Shown: positions 8,542 through 16,784 of the stretch, piece by piece
How positions within the stretch are numbered: the first letter of the stretch is position 1
Layout of the letters: every line of letters begins with the position of its first letter
Assembly: GCF_003383615.1 (NCBI RefSeq)
Contig: NZ_QNUL01000035.1
Location: 1 to 56,632, forward strand
Direction: 5' to 3'
Origin: Dyadobacter luteus
GTDB taxonomy: Bacteria > Bacteroidota > Bacteroidia > Cytophagales > Spirosomataceae
DNA length: 56,632 nt
Made by a program: the position numbers and the translations under genes
Notes under the pieces: model-generated
Told to the model about the DNA's origin: nothing
Databases searched by the model: none
The model's input: only the letters and a program-made list of their open reading frames with translations

Positions 8542-9837
8542 TCAAACCCTCCACTCCTTTCGCATCTCTCTTCCGAGAAGTTTGGCCGCGTCCTTATCTT
8601 TTTCAATTTCCTCTTTTACAGGGTTCCATTTCAGTGATCGCCCCAGCTGATAGGCAATATTCCCCAGATTACATACAGACGATGTTCTGTGCCCGGTTTC
8701 AACATCACAAATGGGCGGTTTTCTTTTTCTGATCGCTTCGAGAAAATCTGTATAATGGTTGTCACTTATGTAAACCCCGTGCACACCATCAGAGAATATT
8801 TTGTCTTTCAGCGAAGCATCAGGCATTGTACGGATTTCGCCCCTCGCTACCCAGACTTCGCCGTCCGTTCCCACAAAATGACAATGTTGCTTACTGTCCT
8901 GAACCGGACGATGAATTACTTCAACGCCATTGGCATATTTATAAATCAGACCTTTCCCAGGCTCTGAATATACTATCTCCGATGGCCCGCTCTGGTCCAT
9001 GCCCAGCCCCCACTGTGCTATATCAAACATGTGTGCGCCCCAATCTGTCATACCACCACCACCAAAATCACGATAGTCCCGCCACTTAGGCCAAAACGTA
9101 GCTTGCATATCAGGGGCAAGCACATTGTTAAAAGGCCTGCTGGTATTAGGCCCCATCCATAAATCCCAGTTCAATCCATCCGGCAAAGTCTCTTCCTGCA
9201 AATCCCAGATTTTGGGTGGTCCGCCGACATTCACATATACCTTTTTCACTTCTCCTATTGCTCCGCTCCTGACCAGTTGTACTGCCTGTCTGAATTCCTT
9301 CGCTGACCGCTGCATACTGCCCGTCTGGAAGACGCGGTTATGTTTATGTGTTGCATTCACCATCGCCCTGCCTTCTTTAACCGTCAGCGCGAGCGGTTTT
9401 TCGCAATAAATATCCTTCCCTGCTTCAGCAGCTTTCACCGCCATAGCTGCATGCCAGTGATCGGGAGAAGCAATCACAACGGCATCAATATCTTTTCGGG
9501 ATAACAATTCTCTGAAGTCTTCAATACCTACGGCGGAAGTATAGGCATCTTTACCGGCTTTCTCAGCGTACCATTTATTAGTAGCATCTACAAAATGCTG
9601 TTGTTTGACTTTATAAACATCCGAAGCGGCTACTATCTGTGCCTGTGAAGTTCCCAGAAAGCGATTACGCAAACCTCCGCTTTGGCGGCCACACCCGATA
9701 AACCCAAGATTAATTTTGTCGCTTGGCGGCATATAGCCCTTACCTCCCAGCACATGGCGGGGAACAATAAAAAATGAGGCTACAACCGCGGAGGCTTTGA
9801 TAAAATCCCGTCTTTTCAATTTCTGAGAAGATTCCAT
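8542..9837 (-). CDS. Tat-exported Gfo/Idh/MocA family oxidoreductase
   Basis: A 431-residue protein with a twin-arginine signal (KRRDFIKAS, from residue 8, then a hydrophobic stretch to about 30). The Rossmann motif is GFIGCGRQSGGL (45-56) and the family EKP motif is at 146-148, so it should bind NAD(P) and oxidise or epimerise a sugar or polyol in the periplasm. C-terminal motifs such as WPKWRDYRDFGGGGMTDWG are typical of the large Bacteroidota/Planctomycetota group of exported members, whose substrates are mostly unknown. It lies divergent from the isomerase-like gene at 10168, and the pair may share a pathway. Confidence 0.9.
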   Translation of the reverse strand: MESSQKLKRRDFIKASAVVASFFIVPRHVLGGKGYMPPSDKINLGFIGCGRQSGGLRNRFLGTSQAQIVAASDVYKVKQQHFVDATNKWYAEKAGKDAYTSAVGIEDFRELLSRKDIDAVVIASPDHWHAAMAVKAAEAGKDIYCEKPLALTVKEGRAMVNATHKHNRVFQTGSMQRSAKEFRQAVQLVRSGAIGEVKKVYVNVGGPPKIWDLQEETLPDGLNWDLWMGPNTSRPFNNVLAPDMQATFWPKWRDYRDFGGGGMTDWGAHMFDIAQWGLGMDQSGPSEIVYSEPGKGLIYKYANGVEVIHRPVQDSKQHCHFVGTDGEVWVARGEIRTMPDASLKDKIFSDGVHGVYISDNHYTDFLEAIRKRKPPICDVETGHRTSSVCNLGNIAYQLGRSLKWNPVKEEIEKDKDAAKLLGREMRKEWRV

Positions 9838-10167
9838 AAGCTTGTTTAGGGGTTCATTTTCTATGAATAATATAAAGTGAAGGAAGTTGTTTTCTACTTA
9901 GTCAATCCGGTGCCTGTCAAGTAAATAATCCGCTACATAATCCTTTATTCTCGTAAAAACCGGCTTGTATCCTGTGATCCCAAACTTTGACAAGTATCTT
10001 TGAATTTCCCGACAGCACAAGGGAACAAGTATTACAATGAACAGGGATAATAGTATTCTTTACTTCCAAAGCACTGAAAAAAGCAACGGTATTTAATATC
10101 GTGCAGGAAAACCAAGGCGGGTAAGCTCAAAAAAAGTCGTCATTTAAATATAATAATCGCTGGTATC
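9838..10167. other. Divergent intergenic region, 330 bases
   Basis: This stretch lies between the divergent starts of the exported oxidoreductase and the isomerase-like protein, so it should hold promoters for both. TATCTTTG at 9995-10002 matches the TAnnTTTG element on the plus strand, about 165 bases before the start at 10168, but no TTG at good spacing accompanies it. No hairpin, repeat or small gene was found. Confidence 0.5.
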
Positions 10168-11124
10168 ATGACATCCGAACCCATTTCAAGGAGAAACTTT
10201 TTGATGAATACTGTTGCCGCTGGCAGCCTCTTACCATTTTTACCTTTGCCCACTATCGGTAAGGAAACCTCGTCAGATATGAAATTTCCCAAGATCCATA
10301 TTTTCTCCAAACACCTTCAATTCCTGAATTACAAGGATATGTCGGAGGTAGCCAAGGAGCTTGGGTTTGACGGTATAGATCTTACAATCCGCCCCAAAGG
10401 ACATGTGCTGCCCGAAAGAGTAGAGGATGATTTGCCGCTTGCTGTTGAGGCGATGAAAAAGGTCGGTATACAGCCTTCTCTTTTTTGTACTGCTGTGGAA
10501 GATGCCGCGAATCCTGTTGACAAGAAATTACTCGAAACAGCAGCGAAACAGGGTTTCAAATATTACCGCATGAACTGGTACCGCTATCCTAATCCGCAAT
10601 CAATTCCGGCAGCACTAAATGAATATACAGAAAAAGTCGCAGGCCTGAGCCAATTGAATAAACAACTTGACATTACCGGTTGCTACCAGAACCATGCGGG
10701 AAGAATGGTTGGCGCTTCTCTGTTTGAGGTGTGGCAGATATTGCAAAAAGCCGATCCTAAGTTTATGGGAACACAATATGATATCCGTCACGCAACGGTA
10801 GAAGGCGGCCTTTCATGGCAAACCGGATTGAATCTGATTCAGCCACATATTAAAACCATCGTACTTAAAGACACTACCTGGGAGAATAAAAACGGAAAAT
10901 GTACGATCCACAATGTTCCGTTGGGGCAAGGAATGGTGGATTTTGACACCTACTTCAAATTTATCAAACAAAACAAAATTGAAGTACCTGTGTGCCTCCA
11001 TCTGGAATATCCTCTGGGTGGTGCCGACCAGGGCGCTGATAAAATCACAGTTGACAAAAAAGTAGTTTTTGACGCCATGAAACGCGACCTGGCGAAAGCG
11101 AAGGAGCTCTGGGAAAAGGCGTAG
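10168..11124 (+). CDS. Exported sugar phosphate isomerase/epimerase-like TIM-barrel protein
   Basis: A 318-residue protein with a Tat-type signal (SRRNFLMN, residues 7-14, then a hydrophobic stretch). The mature part fits the xylose-isomerase-like TIM barrel (AP_endonuc_2 family): GFDGIDLTIRPKGHVLPE near residues 66-83, GCYQNHAGRMVG, QYDIRHATVEGG and CLHLEYPLGG, which supply the His, Asp and Glu metal ligands. Family members isomerise or epimerise sugars or cleave keto-sugars. It is followed after 65 bases by a second Gfo/Idh/MocA gene on the same strand and preceded by a divergent one, a grouping common in inositol and unusual-sugar catabolism; the substrate here is unknown. Confidence 0.88.
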   Translation: MTSEPISRRNFLMNTVAAGSLLPFLPLPTIGKETSSDMKFPKIHIFSKHLQFLNYKDMSEVAKELGFDGIDLTIRPKGHVLPERVEDDLPLAVEAMKKVGIQPSLFCTAVEDAANPVDKKLLETAAKQGFKYYRMNWYRYPNPQSIPAALNEYTEKVAGLSQLNKQLDITGCYQNHAGRMVGASLFEVWQILQKADPKFMGTQYDIRHATVEGGLSWQTGLNLIQPHIKTIVLKDTTWENKNGKCTIHNVPLGQGMVDFDTYFKFIKQNKIEVPVCLHLEYPLGGADQGADKITVDKKVVFDAMKRDLAKAKELWEKA

Positions 11125-11189
11125 CATGAAACTGTTTTCCTAATATTATTTAAAATCAGATCTTATACTCTTAATTATCATTTCATATT

Positions 11190-12227
11190 ATGTCATCAAA
11201 AGTTCTTAATGTGGGTTTGATCGGCTTCGGACTTTCGGGACGGTATTTCCATTCACCGTTCCTGAGTACCAATCCAAATTTCAAACTCAAAACGGTAGTA
11301 GAGCGCAGCAAAAACGAAGCGCAGGAATTTGACCCGGAAATAGAAAATGCCCGGTCGACCGATGAGTTACTAAGCGACCCGGACATCGACCTGGTTTTTA
11401 TATGTACACCGAACGATACGCATTTTTCGTATGCCATGGACGCATTGGAAAATGGTAAACACGTTGTGATTGAAAAGCCATTCTCTGCTACTGCTGAGGA
11501 AGGCAAACAACTGGTGGCTTTGGCCAAAGAAAAAGGTTTGATTCTGACTGCCTACCAAAACCGCCGTTGGGACTCTGATTTTCTAACCATCAAGAAAATT
11601 ATAGAAGAAGGCAAAATAGGAGACGTCGTAGAATACGAATGCCGCTACGACCGCTTTCGCCCGGTAGTACCAACGGAATCATGGAAAGAAAAAGCGGTAC
11701 CTGTAGGAGGAAATCTCTATAACTTAGGCCCTCACCTGCTTGACCAGGCGCTGGTTCTTTTTGGCGAACCCAATACCGTCACTGCCGACATTCGCTCTGT
11801 ACGTCCGGGAAGTGAGATTGACGATTACTTCGATATCCGCCTTGGGTATGACGACAAACTGGTGATCGTAAAATCAAGTCTGATGGTGTACGAGAATTTC
11901 AACAGGTATAACCTTCATGGCACCAAAGGCTCATTCATCAAAGGCGGGCTTGATCCTCAGGAAGAAACGCTGCGTCAGAATGTGCTGCCCACAGAGCAGA
12001 CACTGGGCCGCGAACCGGAAAACCGGTGGGGAAAATTATACAGTGAGGACTTTACCGGTATCATTGAAAGTGAGATCGGCGATTACGCTCCGTTCTACCA
12101 GAATGTATATGATGCTATCGTAAATGGAGCAGAGCTGGCAGTGAAACCGGAGGAGATTCTGAGAACCTGTCGGGTTATTGACCTTGCTTTTGAAAGTAGC
12201 AACAAAAAGGCAGTGATGGCGTATTAA
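11190..12227 (+). CDS. Cytoplasmic Gfo/Idh/MocA family oxidoreductase (YdgJ/IolW-like)
   Basis: A 345-residue NAD(P)-dependent oxidoreductase without a signal peptide. The Rossmann motif is NVGLIGFGLSGRYFHSPFL (7-25), followed by FICTPNDTHF and the catalytic EKPFSATAEEG block. The AYQNRRWDSDF motif and the short C-terminal domain resemble the E. coli YdgJ and B. subtilis IolW (scyllo-inositol dehydrogenase) subgroup. The gene probably forms an operon with the isomerase-like gene upstream and ends at a clear terminator. The substrate is inferred only by subgroup and could be another polyol or sugar. Confidence 0.9.
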   Translation: MSSKVLNVGLIGFGLSGRYFHSPFLSTNPNFKLKTVVERSKNEAQEFDPEIENARSTDELLSDPDIDLVFICTPNDTHFSYAMDALENGKHVVIEKPFSATAEEGKQLVALAKEKGLILTAYQNRRWDSDFLTIKKIIEEGKIGDVVEYECRYDRFRPVVPTESWKEKAVPVGGNLYNLGPHLLDQALVLFGEPNTVTADIRSVRPGSEIDDYFDIRLGYDDKLVIVKSSLMVYENFNRYNLHGTKGSFIKGGLDPQEETLRQNVLPTEQTLGREPENRWGKLYSEDFTGIIESEIGDYAPFYQNVYDAIVNGAELAVKPEEILRTCRVIDLAFESSNKKAVMAY

Positions 12228-12249
12228 TCGTTCAAAATCTTCAACTGCG

Positions 12250-12290
12250 ACGGCAGGTTATGGAAACTATTTCCAGGCCTGCCGTTTTTT
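12250..12290 (+). terminator. Intrinsic terminator after the oxidoreductase operon
   Basis: ACGGCAGG (12250-12257) pairs with CCTGCCGT (12278-12285), with an inner TGGAA/TTCCA pairing, and the hairpin runs into six T residues. It lies 23 bases past the stop codon. Confidence 0.9.
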
Positions 12291-12400
12291 CGTATATAGT
12301 TTCACGTAATGAGTATAAACGTTTAATTAAAGCATATAACATTTCCAATTTCACACAGAAATATTACCTCCAATACGATATTAAATTAATCCTATATACG

Positions 12401-12408
12401 TAAATTTG
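12401..12408 (+). promoter_or_regulatory. Possible -7 element for the outer-membrane protein gene
   Basis: TAAATTTG matches TAnnTTTG exactly and lies 113 bases before the start codon at 12521. No clear TTG element was seen at about 20 bases upstream. The remainder of the 293-base gap holds only the terminator at 12250-12290. Confidence 0.3.
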
Positions 12409-12520
12409 CTGCGCAATTCCGGCTATAATACTGCCACCGAAGAATTGCATCACCAATTATATCCAACAAGAATTTCCGGAGCTCTGATGCTCCACCAGTA
12501 TCTGTAAACACTTCATCAAT

Positions 12521-13360
12521 ATGAAAATTAAAGCATTAGTGCTTGGTGGTCTTATGGCCTTCCAGTCTGTCAGTAGTTACTCACAGATAATCAATCCCAA
12601 TCCTGCGCATAACAATAAAGGTAAAATATTTGTCTCATGGGGATGGAACCGCGGCGCATATACCAAATCAAATATCAGTTTTAAAGGAGAAGAGTATGAC
12701 TTCAAACTGAAAAATGTGATAGCTAAAGATCGCCAGTCTCCCTTTACCGGCGCTTATTTCAATCCTTTGAAAATAACAATTCCTCAGTACAACTTCAGAA
12801 TAGGATATTTCTTCAATCCCAAATACAGCATTTCATTTGGTTTCGATCATATGAAGTATGTTATGAAGCAAAATCAGACTGTGAAGATCAGCGGAAAAAT
12901 AGCTCCCGGTGCGAACGCAAATCACGAAGGCATTTATGACAACGATGAGATACAGCTTACCGAAGATTTCCTGCAGTTCGAACATACTGATGGCTTGAAT
13001 TACCTCAATCTTGAATTAAGAAGAATGGACAACATTCTGGATCAAAAAATACTGAGGGTCAAGAATATTGATGTCAATTTTATTGAGGGAATCGGAGCAG
13101 GTGTGATGTTCCCAAAATCAAATGTGCAGCTGATGAACTATGAGCGAAACGACCAATGGCATGTGGCGGGCTACGGAGTAAACCTGATCGCCGGGCTTAA
13201 CGTGACATTTTTCAAACACTTCTTTGTACAAGGCGAGGTGAAAGGCGGATACATAAATATGCCGGACATTCTGACTACCAATTTTAAAGGTGATCGTGCT
13301 TCTCAACATTTCTTCTTTGCACAGGCAAATGCCAATATGGGTGTAAGCTTTAAATTCTAA
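12521..13360 (+). CDS. Putative outer-membrane beta-barrel protein
   Basis: A 279-residue protein with a Sec signal peptide (about 1-21, ending SYSQ). The mature chain alternates polar and aromatic/hydrophobic residues in repeated short segments and ends in ...GVSFKF, the terminal phenylalanine typical of barrels inserted by the BAM machinery. Phrases such as FRIGYFFNPKYSISFGFDHMKYVM recall small Bacteroidota porin-like proteins. No specific family could be named and no ligand is evident. It is a single gene between two terminators. Confidence 0.75.
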   Translation: MKIKALVLGGLMAFQSVSSYSQIINPNPAHNNKGKIFVSWGWNRGAYTKSNISFKGEEYDFKLKNVIAKDRQSPFTGAYFNPLKITIPQYNFRIGYFFNPKYSISFGFDHMKYVMKQNQTVKISGKIAPGANANHEGIYDNDEIQLTEDFLQFEHTDGLNYLNLELRRMDNILDQKILRVKNIDVNFIEGIGAGVMFPKSNVQLMNYERNDQWHVAGYGVNLIAGLNVTFFKHFFVQGEVKGGYINMPDILTTNFKGDRASQHFFFAQANANMGVSFKF

Positions 13361-13380
13361 AACAGAATCTCCGGATCATC

Positions 13381-13412
13381 AAGGCGTCATAGAAATCCAT
13401 CTGTGGCGCCTT
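13381..13412 (+). terminator. Hairpin terminator of the outer-membrane protein gene
   Basis: AAGGCGTCATAGA and TCTGTGGCGCCTT form a 13-bp stem with two G-U pairs around the loop AATCCA, 20 bases past the stop codon. The G-U pairs form only in the plus-strand RNA. The following T tract is weak. Confidence 0.55.
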
Positions 13413-13657
13413 CATAGTTTACAGACGATTGTAGTCAGCAAGAAATTATTTACGAGGCGTTTCTATCTTCTACTGATTACTATTTACCCAGGAAGCACTG
13501 CTACTCCAATTTTACCGGATACACATACTTTAATTCCAAGTACCCCCTATCCATACCACAAATGAATAGAAGCCCTCGCAGCAGACAAATATCCATACTG
13601 ATTGCTTATAGTACTCTAAAAGTAATATTCACAACTCCATGAAACGGCTGTAAAATA

Positions 13658-13697
13658 GAAACGGGTCAGAAAGTTGATGAACTTTCTGACCCGTTTC
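13658..13697 (-). terminator. Perfect 18-bp hairpin, terminator of the small secreted protein gene
   Basis: GAAACGGGTCAGAAAGTT (13658-13675) is followed, after the four-base loop GATG, by its exact reverse complement (13680-13697). On the minus strand it comes 39 bases after the stop codon of the gene at 13737 and is followed by TATTTTA. Confidence 0.8.
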
Positions 13698-13736
13698 CTA
13701 TAATATAGCTGACAGAGTCAGTAACGAACCGTGTTG

Positions 13737-14102
13737 TTATTTAACTACCGCTGTAACCAGACGTTTTGTTTCAGTTGCGATAGAGAATGGCTTAGCAGTA
13801 ATATCTCCACCGTTGTTAACTACAAAGCTGTAGTTTCCGTCAAGAAGATTCGAAAGATCGAAAATCTTAGTGTACTTTTCAGACTGAGGAATAGTAGAGC
13901 TATATACTACAGATCCGTCACCATCCTTAATTACTACAGAAGATCTTTCTTTAACGTTTTCAAGTGTCAGTTTGAATTTCAGGTCGCTTGAAGAAACTAA
14001 TTCGATAGCAGCTGAATTGTTAGCTACTTTATCACCAGCTACTGAAAGGTTTGCAGCAGATACTCCCACCAAAACTGCAACGGATAAGATTAATTTTTTC
14101 AT
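13737..14102 (-). CDS. Small secreted protein with a beta-sandwich, sorting-domain-like fold
   Basis: A 121-residue protein with a Sec signal peptide (about 1-22). The mature part reads like one immunoglobulin-like beta-sandwich: VVIKDGDGSVVYSS, then FDLSNLLDGNYSFVV, then PFSI. This resembles the pattern of type IX secretion C-terminal sorting domains (a V-x-D-x-x-G-x-x-V, then L-x-x-G-x-Y pattern), but here it forms the whole protein and lacks a terminal Lys-rich KFIK-type end. It may be a periplasmic or surface protein of unknown role. It has its own promoter candidate and strong terminator, and the long AT-rich leader region suggests independent, possibly high, expression. Confidence 0.75.
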   Translation of the reverse strand: MKKLILSVAVLVGVSAANLSVAGDKVANNSAAIELVSSSDLKFKLTLENVKERSSVVIKDGDGSVVYSSTIPQSEKYTKIFDLSNLLDGNYSFVVNNGGDITAKPFSIATETKRLVTAVVK

Positions 14103-14229
14103 AATATTTCTAATTTTTTAAAGTCGTTTTTTTTAGTAAACCAAATTGTACTTTTCAGATAATCCAAAATTGCACTTAAAGTTTATTTTCGCTTCAGGGT
14201 TATTTTTTGCTATTCCCGATTTGATGATT

Positions 14230-14261
14230 CAAAGGTACTACCAAACGTTTATAAATGTCAA
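14230..14261 (-). promoter_or_regulatory. Promoter candidate for the small secreted protein gene
   Basis: On the minus strand TTG (14261-14259), 21 bases, TACCTTTG (14237-14230). Transcription would start near 14223 and give a leader of about 120 bases. Confidence 0.4.
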
Positions 14262-14770
14262 TAGCAGCGAGTTAGTTTACAAAAAGTTCTTTTTCCAGTT
14301 ATCTATAAATATTAAAATAATCCTATGTTTGGCGCAAAAGTGCAATAAATAACTTCAAATTTACCTGCAACATAAAGACACAGAAAAGAAAACATCGTTG
14401 TACTTTTCAAATAAATACCATCATTCGAAGGAATTTGTTCAAAGAATGGCTTTCACCACGGAAAAGTAATAGTGAACTAAATTTATAGATTATATCAAAA
14501 AGGTGATATTTTTGATAAACAACAGAAAGCTAATAGGCTGGATATAAGTTTATTTTACACATATACTCGTGTTCCTTCCCATAAAAAATGGAAATGATAC
14601 ACTAAACAGACAGAACCAAATACCAGGAAAAGTACAACAGAAGAGAGCTTTACACCTATTTCTTGCTTTTGTCTAAATTCCCCGGGCAAAAGCAGGATGA
14701 ATGTCCGTGTTAAGAATAGATCAAAATTGAGTAGAAAAGAGATAAAATAAGTAAAGTATAACTTTTTAAA

Positions 14771-14802
14771 TTGATCTATTTCAAGATTTTTTAATACTTT
14801 TG
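14771..14802 (+). promoter_or_regulatory. Promoter candidate for the ECF sigma factor gene
   Basis: TTG (14771-14773), 21 bases, TACTTTTG (14795-14802), an exact TAnnTTTG match. The predicted transcription start near 14808 leaves a leader of only about 14 bases before the TTG start codon at 14822. Confidence 0.45.
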
Positions 14803-14821
14803 ACCAAACAACGTATGACAC

Positions 14822-15421
14822 TTGGAGACAACTTCTACCCCTAACGACGACAAGCTCCTTTGGCAGGCTTTCAGGCTTGGCGATGAAGTTGCATTTACCT
14901 CATTATATCAAAGACATGTAAGAGTTTTATACTCATACGGAAAAAAACTCCTTCCCGACGACGATGCAGTTGAAGACCTGATTCAGGATCTGTTTATAGA
15001 TCTATGGCAAAACAGAGAGCGGTTATCAGATATCGACTCGCCAAGATTTTATCTCTACCGGGCACTCCGCAGGCGGATTTACAAAGCGCTGCCTGCCAAC
15101 CACCCTACCGCACATAATTGGGAAACTATGCCCGACGATTTGCTGCCGGTTACTCTTCCTGAAGAATTCTACATCATGGAAGCTGAAAGCACCCGCAAGC
15201 AAAAGCAGGATCTGACGCATTGGCTTAAGGCACTACCTGTAAGACAGTATGAAGTACTTATGCTTCGTTATTATGAAGATTTCAGCTATCAGGAAATCGC
15301 TGAAATACTGTCTATTCATGAACAATCTGTCCGAAATCTGATACAACGCGCTGTACTCAAGCTGCGCCAACTTTCTCTTCACAATATCCTTCTCGCAATT
15401 TTTTTAAATTTTTTTCTGTAA
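14822..15421 (+). CDS. ECF RNA polymerase sigma factor (FecI-like)
   Basis: A 199-residue sigma-70 family factor. Region 2 runs from about residue 10 to 75 (LLWQAFRLGDEVAFTSLYQRH, then VEDLIQDLFIDLWQNRERL) and region 4 from about 130 to 185 (ALPVRQYEVLMLRYYEDFSYQEIAEIL, then VRNLIQRAVLKLR). The frame has no ATG before region 2, so the TTG at 14822 is the likely start; the ATG at 14815 is out of frame and opens a nine-codon frame that ends at 14844. It is followed by a FecR gene and a SusC gene with an STN domain, so it should direct transcription of this uptake locus when the outer-membrane receptor senses its substrate and FecR releases it. Confidence 0.92.
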   Translation: METTSTPNDDKLLWQAFRLGDEVAFTSLYQRHVRVLYSYGKKLLPDDDAVEDLIQDLFIDLWQNRERLSDIDSPRFYLYRALRRRIYKALPANHPTAHNWETMPDDLLPVTLPEEFYIMEAESTRKQKQDLTHWLKALPVRQYEVLMLRYYEDFSYQEIAEILSIHEQSVRNLIQRAVLKLRQLSLHNILLAIFLNFFL

Positions 15422-15495
15422 AAGTGAGTTAAATCCGATTTAACCTTCCTCTTACCTATAATACGTGTCTAATTTAAACACGAAATTATACCATT

Positions 15496-16581
15496 ATGTC
15501 GTACGCAGACTTTGAGCTGGAAGATTTCCTGGAGGACAGCTACTTCAAAGAGTGGGTCAGCAATCCTTGTCATGAGTCTGTTCAATTCTGGAACAACTTC
15601 CTTCTCTGCTACCCCGAGAAAGCTGAGGTTGTAGCTGCAGCGAAAGGAGTTCTGCTGTCTGTTTCTGCTGAAGTGGGCGACGGATTTCCTCATCATGACC
15701 AGGTAGCGCTGATGTGGAAGAAAATCAGTTATGGTACATCTTCACAGCCGAAAAATCAACGGGCACTTTGGATACGGCTATCCGGAATAGCAGCAAGTTT
15801 GTTATTTATTATTCTTGCTGCTGGTTGGCTCATGCGTGTCGAGAATAAAAAACCGCAATTTACTTACACTACCCTGGTTTCCGATTCCCCCGACCAATTG
15901 ATAGAGAAACAGAACCTTACAGACAAACCCATTATTATTGAATTACCTGATCACAGCAAAATCACTCTGGAGCCGGCTAGTACAATCAGCTATCCAAATG
16001 ATTTCATGGAAAAAGAAACAAGAGAGGTTTATCTTTTAGGAAAAGCATTTTTTCAGATCGAACGAAACCCTGAACGCCCTTTTTTCGTATATGCCAACGA
16101 GCTGGTTACCAAAGTACTCGGAACAAGTTTTACTGTGAAGGCATTTGAAAACGATCAGCAAATGGAAGTGGTAGTAAAAACCGGGAGAGTATCTGTTTTC
16201 ACCAGAAATAGTGAAACAGATTTGAACGCGCCGCAAAATGAAACCATACTCACCCCTAATCATCGCGTGCTTTATTCCAGGAAAGAAGAAATCATGAAAA
16301 AGTATCTGGTAGATGCGCCTGAGATTATTGTTTGTGCCGCCGTAACACCAGCTATTTCTGATTTTGAAGATGCTCCTGTCACTGACATTTTGAAGAATAT
16401 TGAACAGTCTTATGGGATCGCCATTCAATACGATGAGCACCTGTTGAAGAATTGCCTGCTTACGGCGTCATTTACACAAGAATCACTATATGATAAAGTA
16501 GAGCTGATCTGCAAAGGAATTGAAGCAGAATTTGCCATTGTGAATGCACAAATTGTGATCACAGGCCGGGGATGCAACTAA
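15496..16581 (+). CDS. FecR-family anti-sigma factor
   Basis: A 361-residue inner-membrane protein. The cytoplasmic N-terminal part (1-90) would hold the sigma factor, one membrane helix spans about 94-113, the FecR domain spans about 125-230 (including VYLLGKAFFQIERNPERPFFVYANELVTKVLGTSFTVKAF pattern elements), and a DUF4974-like domain spans about 275-345. It should receive the signal from the STN domain of the neighbouring SusC protein in the periplasm. Its position 74 bases after the sigma gene and before susC is standard for Bacteroidota trans-envelope signalling. Confidence 0.93.
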   Translation: MSYADFELEDFLEDSYFKEWVSNPCHESVQFWNNFLLCYPEKAEVVAAAKGVLLSVSAEVGDGFPHHDQVALMWKKISYGTSSQPKNQRALWIRLSGIAASLLFIILAAGWLMRVENKKPQFTYTTLVSDSPDQLIEKQNLTDKPIIIELPDHSKITLEPASTISYPNDFMEKETREVYLLGKAFFQIERNPERPFFVYANELVTKVLGTSFTVKAFENDQQMEVVVKTGRVSVFTRNSETDLNAPQNETILTPNHRVLYSRKEEIMKKYLVDAPEIIVCAAVTPAISDFEDAPVTDILKNIEQSYGIAIQYDEHLLKNCLLTASFTQESLYDKVELICKGIEAEFAIVNAQIVITGRGCN

Positions 16582-16648
16582 ATATTAAAACAAACCTAAC
16601 AATCCGTTCATCTTAACCCACAATACCATGAATTCATAGTAACCTGCA

Positions 16649-16690
16649 AAAAAAGGCCAGCGATGTTTGCACCATCACCAGCCTTCTCAT
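16649..16690 (+). terminator. Hairpin between fecR and susC, possible attenuator
   Basis: AAGGC (16653-16657) pairs with GCCTT (16681-16685), and GATG (16662-16665) with CATC (16673-16676), around a mismatched middle. An A-run precedes it and a T-rich tract follows. It may reduce read-through from the regulatory genes into susC. Confidence 0.4.
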
Positions 16691-16784
16691 TTCTCCTCAT
16701 CCTTTATTAAGTACACCTGCTTGCAACGGGTGGAGGAATCGTTTTGTCCCATTTTTTCCATGTTTAACAAAACTTTGTAAAGTT

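Larger units (their letters stand above)
13361..13736. other. Convergent intergenic region, 376 bases
   Basis: This region lies between two convergent genes and holds their terminators (13381-13412 plus strand, 13658-13697 minus strand). The 245 bases between them show no convincing coding frame or repeat. Confidence 0.6.
14103..14821. other. Divergent AT-rich intergenic region, 719 bases
   Basis: This region lies between the divergent small-secreted-protein gene and the ECF sigma gene. It holds a promoter candidate for each (14230-14261 minus, 14771-14802 plus), a second minus-strand -7 match CAAATTTA (14356-14363), and two imperfect direct repeats, CCAAATTGTACTT (14141) and CCAAAATTGCACTT (14164), in the leader of the minus-strand gene. 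Short open frames exist here but have no credible composition. I see no RNA gene. Confidence 0.6.

Noticed and set aside
14146..14352. A 68-codon plus-strand frame in the AT-rich intergenic region
   Set aside because: Its composition (Phe, Ile, Lys, Asn) follows the base composition only, and it overlaps promoter elements of the opposite strand.
14555..14821. An 88-codon minus-strand frame upstream of the ECF sigma gene
   Set aside because: Its start overlaps the sigma promoter region, its composition is that of AT-rich non-coding DNA, and no homology pattern was seen.
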